Positions 46,340 to 58,944 of a DNA stretch of 64,000 nt are shown here, in pieces. This DNA is from Brachycybe producta (lineage: Eukaryota; Arthropoda; Diplopoda; Playtdesmida; Andrognathidae). The notes under the pieces are model-generated. The model did not search any database. It saw nothing but the letters and a program-made list of their open reading frames with translations, and had not been told where the DNA came from. Every line of letters begins with the position of its first letter. The first letter of the stretch is position 1. The stretch is from NCBI GenBank assembly GCA_036925085.1, contig JAUPFP010000003.1, forward strand, positions 992,001 to 1,056,000. Direction: 5' to 3'. Position numbers and translations under genes: made by a program.

Positions 46340-47190
46340 AGATAATGAAAATTTTGATCAGTGGTGATTTTTTTTCCTGCATGTGTGAACCATCCCTTAC
46401 TCATAATTACAAAAGCACATGGCCACATGTAATCAAAAGTTTGGTAACCATGGTTACCACAGTCCATAATAATGATTACAGATTTCTTTCACTAGATGGA
46501 GACACAGTATTCGAGACTAGAACAACGTTCTTTTTTATAAAGAGAACATTCGTTCTAGACTAGAATTATTCAAATTAGATAAATTCTTTTTTCAAGAGGA
46601 TTTTTCTTCCTGCATTTGTGAACCATCCCTCACAAAAGCACATGTGCAATATGTAAACAAAACAGGCAATTAGAAATCGGGACACACAGAAGTTGGCCCC
46701 GCCCTTTTTATGACGACTGGCAACTTCTAATTGGTTGGTTATGTAGTCTGACGTCACATGCTCAGCCCTTGTCAACGTCAAACCACAACAACAAACCAAT
46801 TAGAAGTTGCGTTCGTCATAAAAAGGGCGGAGCCAACTTCTGTATGTCCCGATTTCTAATTGCCTGTGTATACACAAGTTTGGTAACCCTGGTTACTACA
46901 TTCCATTACAGATTTCTTTCACTAGATGGAGACACAGTATTCGAGACTAGAACAAGGTTCTTTTTTATAAAGAGAACCTTCGTTCTAGACTAGAATTATT
47001 CAAATTAGATAAATTCCTTTTTCAAGAGGATTTTTCTTCCTGCATTTGTGAACCATCCCTCACAAAAAAGCACATGGCCACATTGTAAACAAAAGTTACA
47101 TAACCATGGTTACCCATATTTCATACTAATGATTACAGATTTCTCTCACTAGATGGAGACACAGTATTCGAAACTACACACAAAAAAAAC
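46340..47190 (+). repeat. Triplicated ~230-bp segment with an M2 insertion in the middle copy
   Basis: Copies start near 46360, 46597 and 47030, each with TTTTTCTTCCTGCAT (or TTTTTTTCCTGCAT), GTGAACCATCCCT, GGTAACC(A/C)TGGTTAC, CACTAGATGGAGACACAGTA and (copies 1-2) CGTTCTAGACTAGAATTATT. Only copy 2 carries the M2 element 46662-46867, flanked by GTAAACAAA / GTATACACA. Without it the copies are similar in length. Confidence 0.85.
46662..46867. mobile_element. M2 MITE inside triplicated segment
   Basis: Ends ACAGGCAATTAGAAAT and ATTTCTAATTGCCTGT; the core has TGACGTCA, CCAATTAG and GGGCGGAGCC. Imperfect 9-bp duplication (7 of 9 match). Confidence 0.9.
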
Positions 47191-48190
47191 CTTTTTCTTC
47201 CTCTTCTAAACGTCACTTCTTATGACGTCACAAACTAATAGACTTTACTTTTGAAACATGTGATGATGTATATTTATTTTCTCTATGTGGGGACTCGTCA
47301 TTGTCACCGCGGTCATGTAAACAATGTTACCATAGGAATAGACAGAGAGAGAGAGGGGGGTTTTTATCATAAAAGTCTCATGTTACATTCTATATATAAA
47401 TATATAGCCGATCAATTCCGATAATAATTTAAAAGGTAAAGTTTAATTTTCATAATTGATTGATTTTTTTAATATATATTTTATAATATATCACATGTTT
47501 TTAATGCGAGACATGCACGTAAGCGGATCCTTTTTAAATCCGCACCGCAAGATGATCTTACGTTTTTGCTTGCGGTGCTTACCGATACCGTTAAATTAAT
47601 TAAAAAAAATTATCCAATATTTATTATTCATAATTATCCATTTTTTTGTAGATAAATTAAAAAAAAAATGCATCATCAGGCAAAATAAGAACATTGTTTT
47701 TTTCTTCAGTCATTTATTTTATAATTAACGATAATTATTAGTGACGTCATTGTCATTTCATATTAATATTATTTTTCTTATAAAAAATAATAATTTAATA
47801 ACAAAAAAAAATATTTCCTCGAATGAAAACATAAATTATGTTTGCGGATACGAATAAGATCCGCAACGTGTAATTATTAACATTGATCTTCCTGTTTGTT
47901 TGCGGATCTCATATTAAATGATTTAAATAAAAAAACGGTTTCCGCAAGAAATATCTTTAGAGAATAAAACTAGGCTTTAATTTTTCAAGAAATTAAAAAG
48001 TTGGCACTTGAACTTTAACTTGAACCCTCTGTGAACAGGGCTTTATAATATAAAAACATATGTTCAAAACTACTCAATAAAACGGAGCTTTTGGAACATT
48101 GTTTTGAGGGTTCAAGTTAAAGTTCAAGTGCTAAGTTTATAACTTGAATTTGAACGTTAGTTTTTTTTACTTTGGGGGGGGGGGGGGAGC
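47191..48190. other. AT-rich intergenic stretch with TGCGGAT strings and M10 unit
   Basis: 47510-47590 and 47850-47950 hold GCGGATCC, GCTTGCGGTGC and TTTGCGGATC strings, partly inverted. 47990-48150 is an M10 unit (TTGGCACTTGAACTTTAACT / GTTCAAGTGCTAAG). Poly-G at 48173-48188. No gene is seen. Confidence 0.4.
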
Positions 48191-49165
48191 AAACAATTCT
48201 AGTATTTAGTTTTTTTAGAAGCATTTTTTATAAAAAATTTCAAAATAAACTTTTTATGGAAGTTTTAAAAAAATGACGAAAATTGTTAGGTTTTTGATGG
48301 AAAAATTGGGGAAAACTTCCCAAGCTAAAATTAGCTAAAATTTCAAAACACACATAAAAAGTTTAATTTGAAATATAATTGATTTTAATAAAAAAAAATA
48401 TGCTGTGCATATACATGTACTGCCTTTGGAGTCCTGTGGCAAAGGGACAAGAGTTAAAAAGTAAAGAAATTCAAAGTGTATTTTATACTAGAAGAGTAAA
48501 GGAATCGAGTTACAACATATTTATGACGATATCTTTCAAAATAAACTTGTTATTCTTGTTTTTAAATGGTGATTTTCATTTTAAAATGTTTTGTTGTCAA
48601 ACTAGCCATTTCAAATTGATATTTAAATAGTTTATTTTGAAAGATATCATAAATATGCTGCAACTTGATTTTTTGTTACCCTTCTTGTTTCAAAGTACAC
48701 TTTGAGTTTGAATTTCTTAACTTGAATTCTTATCCCTCTGGCACAGGTCTTCGTAGTTGCTTATGCAGTGTATGTACTTTTATTAAAATCAAATATCTTT
48801 CAAAATAAACATTTTTTAAGTCAGACTGAAATGACTAATTTCACATAAAAACATTTTAAAAAGAAAATCATCCTTTCAAACAGGGGAATCTAAAAAAGTT
48901 TATTTTAAAAGATATTATTATAAATATTTTACAACTAAATTCCTTTACTTATCTAGTTTAAAATTCACTTTAAATTTCTTCACTTGAACTCTTTGTCCTT
49001 CTGCCACAAGTCTCCATGACATGCAGAATATTTTATTAAAATCAAATATATTTCAAAATAAACTTTTTAAATGAAAATCATTTTCTTTTGAAACTAAAAC
49101 AAAAAGTTTATTTTGAAAAATATGGAAATGCCTTTACTATTCTAGTTTCTAATGCATTCTGAAAT
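48190..49165. mobile_element. Cluster of four diverged M1 hairpins
   Basis: Arms at about 48235-48380, 48465-48710, 48775-48960 and 49040-49160 (TTTCAAAATAAACTTGTTAT / AGTTTATTTTGAAAGATATC). CTCTGGCACAGGTCT and TTCTGCCACAAGTCT mark a shared outer flank not seen in other M1 groups. Confidence 0.65.
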
Positions 49166-49375
49166 TCGTTTATAAGATGTTTTTTTTTTAAATCCAGCCA
49201 CACCTAAAGCAAAATCCATATATCTGCAGTTCCCCTTTAATGATTCCTTGCGGATCTTACGGATGTCGATAAAGAACACACGTGTGTCTTCCACAACACA
49301 GTATGATACACGCAAACCACCAACGGCGCGGCTTGTACCCAAACTCATACGATGCCATCTCACACGACACCCAGG
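49165..49375 (-). other. Orphan codon-rich open frame, unassigned
   Basis: The minus strand from 49363 stays open for 73 codons with higher GC than its surroundings and includes GGLRVSYCVVEDTRVFFIDI. The RVSYC-VED stretch faintly resembles the R(I/V)SYC strand of PTB domains, but no full domain, start context or partner exons are seen. Its 3' end runs into an M1 terminus. It may be a captured exon, a pseudogene fragment or chance. Confidence 0.2.
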
Positions 49376-50545
49376 GTTGGATATGGAGGCTAGCTACTAA
49401 TGGATTACATTACCAAAGCCAAAAATAATGCATTTTTATTAATCAACAAGGCTGGTTAGAGGCTATAATTTTTATAATTACTTCAAAAAAAGGTAGAGCA
49501 AGTGTTCAACGTTGCAATTAACCTAGAGAGTTGTTCAGCTTGTTCTTGACTTCTAGCCTCTAAACAAGTCTCATTGATTGAAAAACTAGGGTGAAACTAA
49601 GGTGAAAACATTATGCTTTTTATAATTAAAAAGCTGGTTTAGAGGCTAAATCACTTAAGATGGTTTACGAACGGCTGATTTTCAAACTCTTAATTATTCT
49701 GTCTTTCAAAAAAAAGCAAAATTAAGAGAAAAAAAAAACTATAAAGTGTTTTAAAAACTAGAAGGGTTGCTCAATCACTTAAGGCTATTTTCATCTTGAT
49801 ATATTTTAAAATAAACGTTTTATGGTAGTTTGAAAATGACACAATTTTTAATATTTGTCCATAAAAGTTTATTTTGAAAGATGTCAACAGAAAAATACAA
49901 TTAAGTTATTGAACTACCCTTCTAGTTTCTAAAACATTTTCAAGTTTGTTTTTAATTTTGCAATCTGAAAGACAAAATAATCAAGAGTTCAAGAGGCTTA
50001 ATCACTTTTACTTAGCCTCTAAACAGTCTTTTTGGCCTTAATAATTTATATAGAAAGCATTGCTAGCCTCCACCTCCAAACCCCTTTGTTTTCTTTTTGA
50101 GATGGAATCGTTTAAAATGGAACACCGAGAACATGAAACAGTTATTATCACCAAAATAACACACATACAAATGGGAGGAACACAGATGTTAATCTATATT
50201 TTACCCTCTCTCCACCCTCCCCCCTTACCTCCTACCCTCCACCTCCAACCCTCTCTCCCATTCATCATCATCATCATTTCTCTCCCATTTTATGTTTATT
50301 TGCATTGAAGAAAAGAAAAAAAACTAGAAGGGAGAAATGATCTCATTTTCATCATATAATTTGTCATTTGTTTATCGATTTCTTATCGATTCTCTTAACA
50401 ATTGAACGTTCAAACAATGGGATCAATTGATTTTTCGATCTCCAAACAAAATAATAGAATCCCTTTTAAAGTACTTTTAACTCTTTGAGCAAATCAATCA
50501 AGAGTAAAAAAAATTTGCATTTAAATTTTAAGAAAATAATTAATA
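49376..50545. mobile_element. M11 and M1 elements, then unclassified DNA
   Basis: M11-type hairpin at 49440-49575 (GGCTGGTTAGAGGCTATAAT / TTCTAGCCTCTAAAC). M1 at 49745-49945 with the outer flank CTCTTAATTATTCTGTCTTT. CCT-rich and CATCATCAT runs at 50205-50290. No gene is seen. Confidence 0.55.
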
Positions 50546-51340
50546 TTTCTTAGAAACTAGAATGAGTACCATGAATGTTATGAAAGTTTATTTTTAAACG
50601 TTTTTATTGGCAATTTGAAAATATTGTTTTTTCTTAAGATGAACAGCTGATTATTATGTCTTTCAGAAGAAAACTAGAAAGTGTTTTTTAGAAACTAGAA
50701 GAGTAGCTCAATCACTTAAGGGTATTTTCATGTTAGAAATCTTTTAAAATAAACTTTTTATGTCAAATTAAAAATGGTCCAAGCAGACGTTATTTTTTAA
50801 TTAATGTCAATAAAAAGTTTATTTTGAAAGATATCAAATATGAAAATATCCTTAAATGATTAAGTTACCCTTCTAGCCGTTTCTAAAATATATTAAGAAA
50901 ACAATATTTGTTATAAACTAGAATAGTACATTTAAATTGTTGGTGAACATATTTTATTTTATTTTTTTAAAAAAATAGCTATAAACTAGAACAGTACATA
51001 AGTCTTAAAATCTGTTAGAAACTAGAATAGCACATAAGCCTTAAAATCTATTAGAAACTAGAATAGCACATAAGCCTTAAAATCTATTAGAAACTAGAAT
51101 AGCACATAAGCCTTAAAATCTATTAGAAACTAGAATAGCACATAAGCCTTAAAATCTATTAGAAACTAGAATAGCACATAAGCCTTAAAATCTATTAGAA
51201 GCTAGAATAGCACATAAGCCTTAAAATCTATTAGAAACTAGAATAGTACATAAAAGTCTTAAAAGTATTTTCATGGCAATATCTTTCAAAATAAACGTTT
51301 TATGCCAATTATAAACACAGTCGTTTTTTTTTAAAGAAAA
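50545..51340. repeat. M1 hairpins with a 36-bp tandem array grown from an M1 end
   Basis: M1 core at 50685-50895. From 50980 to 51255 there are eight units of TTAGAAACTAGAATAGCACA(+16), 36 bp each and nearly identical. The unit contains the M1 terminal motif GAAACTAGAATAG. The array runs into an intact TATCTTTCAAAATAAACG arm at 51285. Confidence 0.85.
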
Positions 51341-51378
51341 ACATGGTTATAAAAATTAAGCAAAGATTAATTGGCCCG

Positions 51379-51530
51379 TATTCTGAAAAGGTTACTTAAG
51401 CCTAAGTAAAACTTAAACAAAGCTAAACTTAAAAACTCTTCATAGACTTACTATAAATAATTTTGTCTTACGTCATATGTTTTAATCTTAGCTTTATTTT
51501 AAGCAATGTATTTTTTTAATACAGGGGGTT
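51379..51530. mobile_element. M12 element, copy 1
   Basis: TATTCTGAAAAGGTTACTTA ... AACAAAGCTAAACTTAAAA ... TTTTAATCTTAGCTTTATTT: inverted AAACAAAGCT / AGCTTTATTT arms around a short centre. Relatives at 61690-61930. Confidence 0.6.
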
Positions 51531-52020
51531 ATAGTCTTATTTTCAAATTAAGTTAAGCCCCTCCCCTTCAGTCTTTTGATTTTAAAGGCCCTTAATTTTA
51601 ATCTTGTTACAAACAAGATGCCAAACTTGTCTTTTTTTTTCTTCTAAATTAGTGTCATTATTAATTTAAATAAATGAAATTACTTTTTATTAGAAAATTA
51701 AATGTTAATTCGTTAATTTTTGGCCCATTTCTTTTACAGCTGGCTCGCGAGCCATTAATCATCATTCTTAATATAAAATTCCACTATTTTTATTATTTAT
51801 TGTTTATCTATCTGTATTTAACTGTTTATGATGTTATCTGTATAAACAGATTATCTGTTGTCATATCACGATTATGGGGCTTTTTTATAGAAAAGTTATC
51901 TCTATTTTTAGCTGTATTTTATTGGACACAATTTTTGACATAAAATAGTCAATCAAAGTAGTGAAAATTAAACTTTTAGCAAATAAATTTGGCAAAATAA
52001 CAAATTGCTAAAACAAGGGC
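51531..52020. other. AT-rich intergenic stretch, no gene seen
   Basis: A long open frame here is AT-rich and lacks domains. Confidence 0.35.
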
Positions 52021-52655
52021 AATATGGCCCAAATTTAAGAAAAGTTGGCACTTCAATTTCAACCCTCTACAACAGGGTTCCAACATAAAAATAAACCCAA
52101 CTTCATGGATTTCTATGTTTGTATCCTGTTTTGAGGGTTCAAAATTCAAATTGAAGATTCAGTTCTACGGTCAAAATTCAAGAAGGAAAATGTGACACTT
52201 GAACTTCATCTTGAACCCTCTAATCAGGGTTACAACGTAGAAAGAAAAAAATCTTCAAAAGTGCCTAAAAACAGAATTTTTCTATGTTAGAATCCTGGTT
52301 TTAGGTCCAAATTCAAGAAGGAAACTTGGCAATTTGAACTTTAACTTGACTCCTCTAAATACGGTTCCAAGATAGATAAAACTTCAAACGTTTCTCAATC
52401 TGTGACCCACGTGCCAACTGTAAATCATCATCATTAGGGCAACTTTCTAATCAAAAACACTTGTTAGAGGCTAGAACTCTTAGTTGACAACTGATAGTAA
52501 CCAGAATTTTAGCCTCTAATGAGCCTTTTTGATTAGAAAAAAAGGAAATTGTAGTCGCTTTAATGATGATGATCACAATTGGCACTTCAGCCACAGATTG
52601 AGAAACGTTTGCTAGATATTTGCATCAAAATCCGAGCCCTAGTTATAACAAATAA
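52020..52655. mobile_element. M10 units followed by an M4 hairpin
   Basis: 52025-52390 holds three M10 units (CAAGAAGGAAA, CACTTGAACTTCATCTTGAA, AGGGTTACAACGTAGAAA). The M4 at 52385-52652 keeps its right end (TGCATCAAAATCCGAGCCCT) and inner TTAGAGGCTAGAAC arm but lacks the outermost left end. Confidence 0.6.
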
Positions 52656-53600
52656 GAAAACATGTCTGTCACAATCTGACGCCGTCCTTGACCTGTATTT
52701 ATTTTTCTTTGCAATCAACAATTAAAAAAATTATAATTCTTTTTGTTTCAGGATTGAAAAGGTTGAGGGGGCCATGCGTTATCATAGACATTATTTATTA
52801 CGCCCATTGCTTTTCTTTAATTTAATATAATTCGCGCCATCCAAGACAAGAGACCAAAATTATCATTAAATTAGTTTAAAACAGAGAAAGACATGACGCT
52901 ACTTTAATGAAACTAATTTGGGAGTACTAATATGGCGTTTCAACAATTTAAATTGCTTGATATGGAGGCGCCATTTTGGTATTCCCATAATTCTTATTGA
53001 ACCAGAAAGGTCTGCTTCAAATCATTACTGATGCTGGCGTAGCTCATGTCACTTTTCAAAAGTTCCACCTCGGATTTACTTCTTATTATGAATTTTTTTA
53101 AAAAAAAAAGTTTTCACAGTGTTTTTAGAAACTAGAAGAGTAGCTTCAAAACAAGCTTTTTATAGCAGTTTGAAAATAACACAATTTTAAGCAATTTTAA
53201 ATTTTTGTCTGTATAGAAAGTTGATTTTGAAAGATATCAATATTGAAATGATACCCCTCTAGTCTATAAAACACTTTCTAGTTTCTCTTTATTTTGCTTT
53301 TCTAAAAAACAATAATCATGACTTCAATTAACCTGCTGACTTTATTGAAGCTAATGTGGTTATAAAAAAAAAAAGAGTACTAATATGGCGTTCTTTTACC
53401 ATTAAATTGCAAACAGGCGATACGCCATCTTGGTTCGCCTATAATGCTTCTTTTAACACTAAACCCACAATGCATGAAAAGGTTAATAAGAGAGGCTTTG
53501 CTAATGTCCTCATCAGCTTCTCTTATTACAATTATGACGCAATTGTGACCCCAAAAACACAACAACTCTATCTATAAATTAGTAAATCTCTATTTTAGAA
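52656..53600. repeat. M1 copy between two TACTAATATGGCG segments
   Basis: GAGTACTAATATGGCGTT occurs at 52922 and 53376, each followed by related ATGGCG / CGCCA strings, suggesting a diverged repeat pair. An M1 hairpin (TTTAGAAACTAGAAGAGTAG to CCTCTAGTCTATAAAACAC) lies between them at 53117-53290. No gene is seen. Confidence 0.45.
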
Positions 53601-54175
53601 ATGAGAAACAAAAGGAAGTTGGCTTCAATTAGTAACTAATTACGTAATAAAACATATTGTAATAAATTTCACTAAAAAGAATCTCAAGGCTGATTGAAAA
53701 TGTGTGATTTATTTTAATTTGAGGGGTGGAGTTAATTAATTTTTCCCGCCAATTTTTTTAATGCTAAGCTCCTCATGCATGTAAGCATCCTTCAGCTCTA
53801 CATATGACGTCATTCCATGCTTGCGGATGGCTTACGAACATTCGCTAAAACACCTTAAGTAAACCCTAAGTATTTTTTTTGTCCATAATTAAAATGAAAG
53901 TGAGGAGACATTTTTGTTTATTAAATATTAACTGCATTTATAAGGTTATTCGCCTTTGTTTTATACGTGAGAAATGTCAACATAATTATTGCTAGACAAT
54001 AAATTTTGGGTCACTAATATTGATTGTAACAAACCACAGTCTCACAGCCTTTTTTATAAGTGTGCTTGCAAGCACTGTGAGAGCGGAATAAAACGCGTTT
54101 TATAAGCAGTCATTTGCGTAATATGCAAATTAAGGAAGGAATAATATAAATTAAATTATTTAACTACTTTCGCGT
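53601..54175. other. Intergenic stretch, no gene seen
   Basis: ATGCATGTAAGCATCC and GCGGATGGCTTACG near 53777-53840 echo the TGCGGAT strings of 47510-47590. Otherwise AT-rich. Confidence 0.3.
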
Positions 54176-54610
54176 TTTAGATGTAGTTTAAGATGTGTTT
54201 AAGTGATTTAGAAACTAGAAGAGTAATTGAATTACTTAAGGCGGTTTTAAAAGTGTAAACTTTTCTCAAACTCTGATGGAAAATGACGAAAATCTTGAAT
54301 GTGTTTTAGAAACTAGAAGGGTAGCTCAATCACTTGAGGGGCTTTTAATGTTGAAATCTTTTAAAATAAACTTTTTATGTGAGTTTGAAAAATGAACCAA
54401 CTTAAATCAGACGATATGTTTTTTTTAATTTTTGTCTTTTCAAACTCACATAAAAAGCATATTTTGAAAAATAACATGAAACATACCCTTAAGTGATTAA
54501 ACTACCATTCTAGTTTCTAAAACACATTCAAGTTTTTCTTAATTTTACACCTGAACAAGAGAATAACAAAGAGTTTGAAAATCAGCTCATTTCATAAACT
54601 ATCTTAAGGG
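54175..54610. mobile_element. M1 hairpin with outer arms
   Basis: Core 54300-54530 (TTTTAGAAACTAGAAGGGTA to TACCATTCTAGTTTCTAAAA). The outer left arm is AAGTGATTTAGAAACTAGAA, CTTAAGGCGGTTTTAAAAGT; the outer right is CACCTGAACAAGAGAATAAC, GAAAATCAGCTCATTTCAT. Confidence 0.75.
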
Positions 54611-55415
54611 TAGAGATCTATTCTTAAATGAAGCCAAAAAGCGCGATAAAAGTGCTCCTTTTAAATAAGAGAGTGAGAATAATTTCCAAAATCCATTGTG
54701 TTTTTGTGGGTGGGAATGGTGAGGTATTATTATAAGACAATTAAAGTCGTATCCTTTTTTTTAATAAAGAAATACAACAACAATTGGACCAATTCCACAA
54801 TACATTTAACAGTTGCAATTAAAAGTTTGTCAATTTTTGATGATTGAACCAAGATGGCCGATCAATAATTGGCATTGAGTTAAATGTTACATTATTTAGA
54901 CACACCCCTTTTGTTCCTTACAAACTAGAAAACAAATGATTGACGTTCAAGGTTTATATTTAGTTAGTTAGAGATAGAGAGAAAAATACACAAAAAAACC
55001 CCAAAAGGGATCAACCCATTCTTTATTTGGGAAAGAGCCGAAATTGTACTTAATAATATGGTTTAAAGATGGCGCTCAAACACAAAACAGTTGTTCATTT
55101 ATGCTTCATTTAGATGCTTCAATGAGGAAATTTCTAATGTCTTTTATAACATTAGGGGGTCCCTAAAGGGTTAAACACAGAGGGAGGTTTTAGGATAAAA
55201 ATCATCTTTTAAATTTGCAAAAAAAAAACCTCATCGTCGCAAAAAATGAACAAAAAAGGCTCCAAAAAATTAATAAATAAAGGTGACCTTGAATTCTAGG
55301 GTTTCATGTAAGCCGCCATTTGCAAAATATGCAAATTAAGGATGACCAATCAGATATAATTCTCCCTGGTTATTTTTACACTTGTCAGAAGATTATACTC
55401 TATTTAGGTATTTTA
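54611..55415. other. Intergenic stretch, no gene seen
   Basis: No recognised repeat or coding signal. Confidence 0.35.
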
Positions 55416-55419
55416 GGAG

Positions 55420-55800
55420 CAACGTTGAAAGTGTTTTAGAAACTAGAAGGGTAGCAGCTCCTTGTTCACTTACAATAGAGTATTTTCATTTTCATTTTTA
55501 TTTCATTTTCATTTCATTTTTATTTCATTTTCATTTCATTTTTATTTCATTTTTATTTCATTTTCATTTCATTTTTATTTCATTTTCATTTCATTTTTAT
55601 TTCATTTTCATTTCATTTTTATTTCATTTTTATTTCATTTTCATTTCATTTTTATTTCATTTTCATTTCATTTTTATTTCATTTTCATTTTCAAAATGAC
55701 CTTTTTTATAATAATTTCAAATTCTCAATATTATAATATAAACATGAAAATAATGTATGTGATTAAACTACCATTCTAGTTTCTAAAAACATTTTCAAAT
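55420..55800. repeat. M1 hairpin invaded by a TTTCATTTTTA microsatellite-like array
   Basis: The M1 left end (GTTTTAGAAACTAGAAGGGT at 55432) and right end (CTACCATTCTAGTTTCTAAA near 55765) enclose 55487-55695, about nineteen 11-bp units TTTCATTTT(C/T)A. The array begins exactly where M1 normally reads TATTTTCATGTTG. The two 105-codon frames through it are repeat artefacts. Confidence 0.85.
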
Positions 55801-55854
55801 CTTTCTAAAAAAAAGTGTCTAAATCAAGTTGGAACAAAATTCTAAACTTGTTTT

Positions 55855-57030
55855 ATCATTTTTAAAATTTACCATAAAAAAGTTTATTTCAAAAGATATC
55901 ATCATGATGAAAATACTTTTCTAATTTTTAACAAAATTTTCAATTTCGTTTTTTAAAACCGTGTTTTCTAAAGCAGCCGCATTTGCTAAATATGAAAACA
56001 AATGAAAATTTCATTTCCAATTTTACTCCAATTTTACTCTTCTAGTTTATAAAAAAAAAAAAACTTCCTTATACTCCGTACAGCATGTAACCACAAATAA
56101 CGGATTTTTAAACGAATAAAGATTACGGAATATTGTAAACATTTTGACAAAATCATGTTTTTTAATAACCAAAGTTGTAATTTTTTTATGAAAATTAAAT
56201 ATAACTTTGTTCTCGAATATATTTCATAATAAGGTAGAGGAAAGAAGAGAAAACAAATGACGTCATCATCAAATTTATTTCTCTGATAAGAAATTTGTTG
56301 CATGGTTTTTATTTTCAACCAAATATAAAACCACCTTTTCAAGTTTTATAATAAAACTCACAATTAACAATATAGTCAGTCAGTCAGCTTTGCACTAAAA
56401 ATAAGGTTTACCGCGGTACCTAATATTATTATTAAAAAATGGCTCCGAAGCGGCAACAACTTCAAACTAGAAGGGTTAAAACACAATCAGGTACAAGTAA
56501 ATAGAAATACTATATGAAAATTATCTTTCAAAATAAACTTGTTAAAACAATACTTTGAAAACGACTAAATTAAATATTAAATTAAAAAAAAAATATTAAA
56601 ATTATTTTAAATTAATTTCGTTATCAACTTTTGAATTACGAAATTCAATTAAATGTTAATTATTAAATAAATATTAAATTTTTTTAAAAAATATTTAAAT
56701 AATATAAAACACTAAATATTAATTTTAATTTAATTAAATTGATTAACTTTTGAATTAAGAAATTAAATTAAATGTTAATTATTAAATAAATATTAAAATA
56801 AAATATGCAAATAATATAAAACGCCTAAATATCAATTATTGTAATCAAATTAAACTGATTAACTTTAAATAAATAAATCAAAAGTTGATTAATTTATTAA
56901 TTATTTGAGTGATTTATGAAAGTTGCCATTTTGAAAATAAAAATTCCATACACAGCGTAAAAGTTTATTTTGAAATACATAAAAAAAACTGTATAAAAAT
57001 TAAGATCTTTTATATTATTCTTTGACTAGT
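55855..57030. mobile_element. Degenerate M1 copies in AT-rich DNA
   Basis: Arms near 55875-55940, 56460-56545 and 56955-57040. Between them is A/T-rich sequence with repeated TTAATTATTAAATAAATATT. Confidence 0.5.
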
Positions 57031-57286
57031 CTAGTTACTCACATATTTTTAAAAAATTATAAGTCAGCCCATTTGCAAAATATGCAAATGAAAAAAGGAA
57101 GAACAACTGGAATTGTAAAACTCTTGATGATTATTATTATTATTATTATTAAATTTTCAGAAGCAATGTGAAGAAATATATATTTATTAAAAAAGTAGAA
57201 GAGTAAAAATGAATCCATTTGAGAGAGTTTAACATTTTCATGTTGCTCAATCAAATTCCTCCATTTTTCGTTTTTTTCACTTTTAA
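57031..57286. other. Intergenic stretch, no gene seen
   Basis: (ATT)n at 57129-57150 and an M1-like fragment near 57190. Nothing further recognised. Confidence 0.3.
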
Positions 57287-57632
57287 GAGGAGGCTCCATA
57301 GAAAAATACTTATGTAAATGCAAAGGTAGATGGCGCTTGCAACCCCTCAATAGATGGCAAACTACATTCGTCGCCAATTAGTTGAAATCGAATGCACCCT
57401 TTTAGCCTCTAAAAGCGCGTCCAAAACAACCTTAATTATCAGAGCACGTGGACAACCCAGAACATAATATAAGTGAAAGAAGAGCACGTGTAGAGGTAAT
57501 TAGCGATGACGCAAATTAAAAGTTCTGCCACGTGCTAAAAAAAAAGGAAGGTGAGTGTCGTCAAAGTACATTTCTATGGAAGGATGTCTAGTGGCGCCAT
57601 CAAACGCTCAAATGCTATACTTGCATTCTTAA
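57287..57632 (+). mobile_element. M7 repeat, copy 2
   Basis: Very close to copy 1 (5965-6312), including CTAAAAGCGCGTCCAAAACA and AATTATCAGAGCACGTGGAC. All three CACGTG boxes and GATGACGCAAATTAAA are retained. Confidence 0.8.
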
Positions 57633-58574
57633 GTTGGACCAAAAATTGAAATATAAATCTTAACCATTAGAAGAAAATCTTAAAATAAACTCGGCTCATT
57701 TTCAAACAGCCATAATAAAAAAAAGTTTATTTTTAAACTTCAAAATTTGGCTCTTTGGCGCAACAGATTGAGAAACATTCATTTTGCTCAAATATTGCAT
57801 ACAAATTCGAACCCCTAATTATCATTATGTATTATTTAGATGAAATTCTTCTTCTAAAGTTGAAACTTTTACATTTTGCATTATGTATAAAAAATAAATA
57901 AAATCCATTTGTTGATATTAAATTTCAAATGCACCTTAATGGTTTTCTATGAAGAAAACCCCACCCCCTCTTTCCGTGTTACATTATTATTATTATTATT
58001 ATTACCCTCCTAGTATCAATTTCTTATTATAAGTGCTACCCAAAATTTGGCCAAAAGCCACCACTAAAAGAAAAAAGCCCTGAAATTTTATTTTGAAATA
58101 TAATAATTTCGACATGTTTTTTCTTCTCTGTAATTTACTCCTTTTTTTTTTGCGTAAAAACAATATTTTTGAAACCATTTAGGCCTAACTTAACCTAAAA
58201 TTAACTGAAATAATAAAACGTTTATTTTTATTTGGCTTCAAATATTAAAAAGACATTAATATTTAATAATTATAAAGCCTTGTTTTTTATATAAAAGACA
58301 TAGAATTCATAAAGAATAACAACAGTCAATAAAAGAAGTTCGATTATGATTGAAGTATAACCAGATCTGATATTAAGATACAAATAGGCCTATCTTTCGT
58401 GCACGAATGCACCAATAGGAGAGAAGCTACCTAATACGGGTTTCACCACTAAGTGGATCAACAGACTCATTATTAATACAGGTTAGACATTATTAGCTCC
58501 ACGGGGTAACCCGAGGTTGGACCACAACATTTCGAAAGTCTATGATGAAAAGGTGTCGAGACTCCGTTCGAGAG
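57633..58574. other. M4 half copy and unclassified intergenic DNA
   Basis: 57740-57822 is the right half of an M4. (ATT)n at 57982-58003. 58395-58570 is a GC-richer block (ACGGGTTTCACCACTAAGTG ...) that I do not recognise. No coding frame is supported. Confidence 0.35.
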
Positions 58575-58742
58575 AACCTTAAGGCCTCGTTTCCACTGGG
58601 GTGAAAATATCAACTTTTTGAAGATTTCAACTGGTGAAAAATGAGAACACACGTGGCCCCTCCTAATAATAGCGAATAGGCGGGCGACACGTTTCTTCTA
58701 TTTTTCATCAGTTGAAAGTTAAAAAAAAAACAAGGCCTAAGG
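58575..58742. mobile_element. Solo M8 element
   Basis: Ends AAGGCCTCGTTTCCACTG and AAAACAAGGCCTAA. The inner arms ATTTCAACTGGTGAAAAAT / TTTTTCATCAGTTGAAA match 8200-8631, without the nested M3. Confidence 0.75.
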
Positions 58743-58944
58743 GTCGCCTACACACTATATTCCGATCTGGTAATGGATCCGTTCAATTTTTGTTTTCTGT
58801 AGAAAACCATGATCGCCAGTGCATGTGAACGCACCCTTTCGAAATGCATTGTATTTCAATTGAAAATCTCTTTTACGATATTTGAACACAGGTCAACCGG
58901 ACCCGTGCCTGGACTGTATAGTGTGAATCGACCATAACTTTGCT

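Noticed and set aside
51674..51943. 89-codon hydrophobic frame
   Set aside because: AT-driven Leu/Ile/Tyr composition, no domain, no splice or promoter context.
55382..55779. Two 105-codon Phe/His/Ile-rich frames
   Set aside because: They translate an 11-bp TTTCATTTTTA repeat inside an M1 hairpin.
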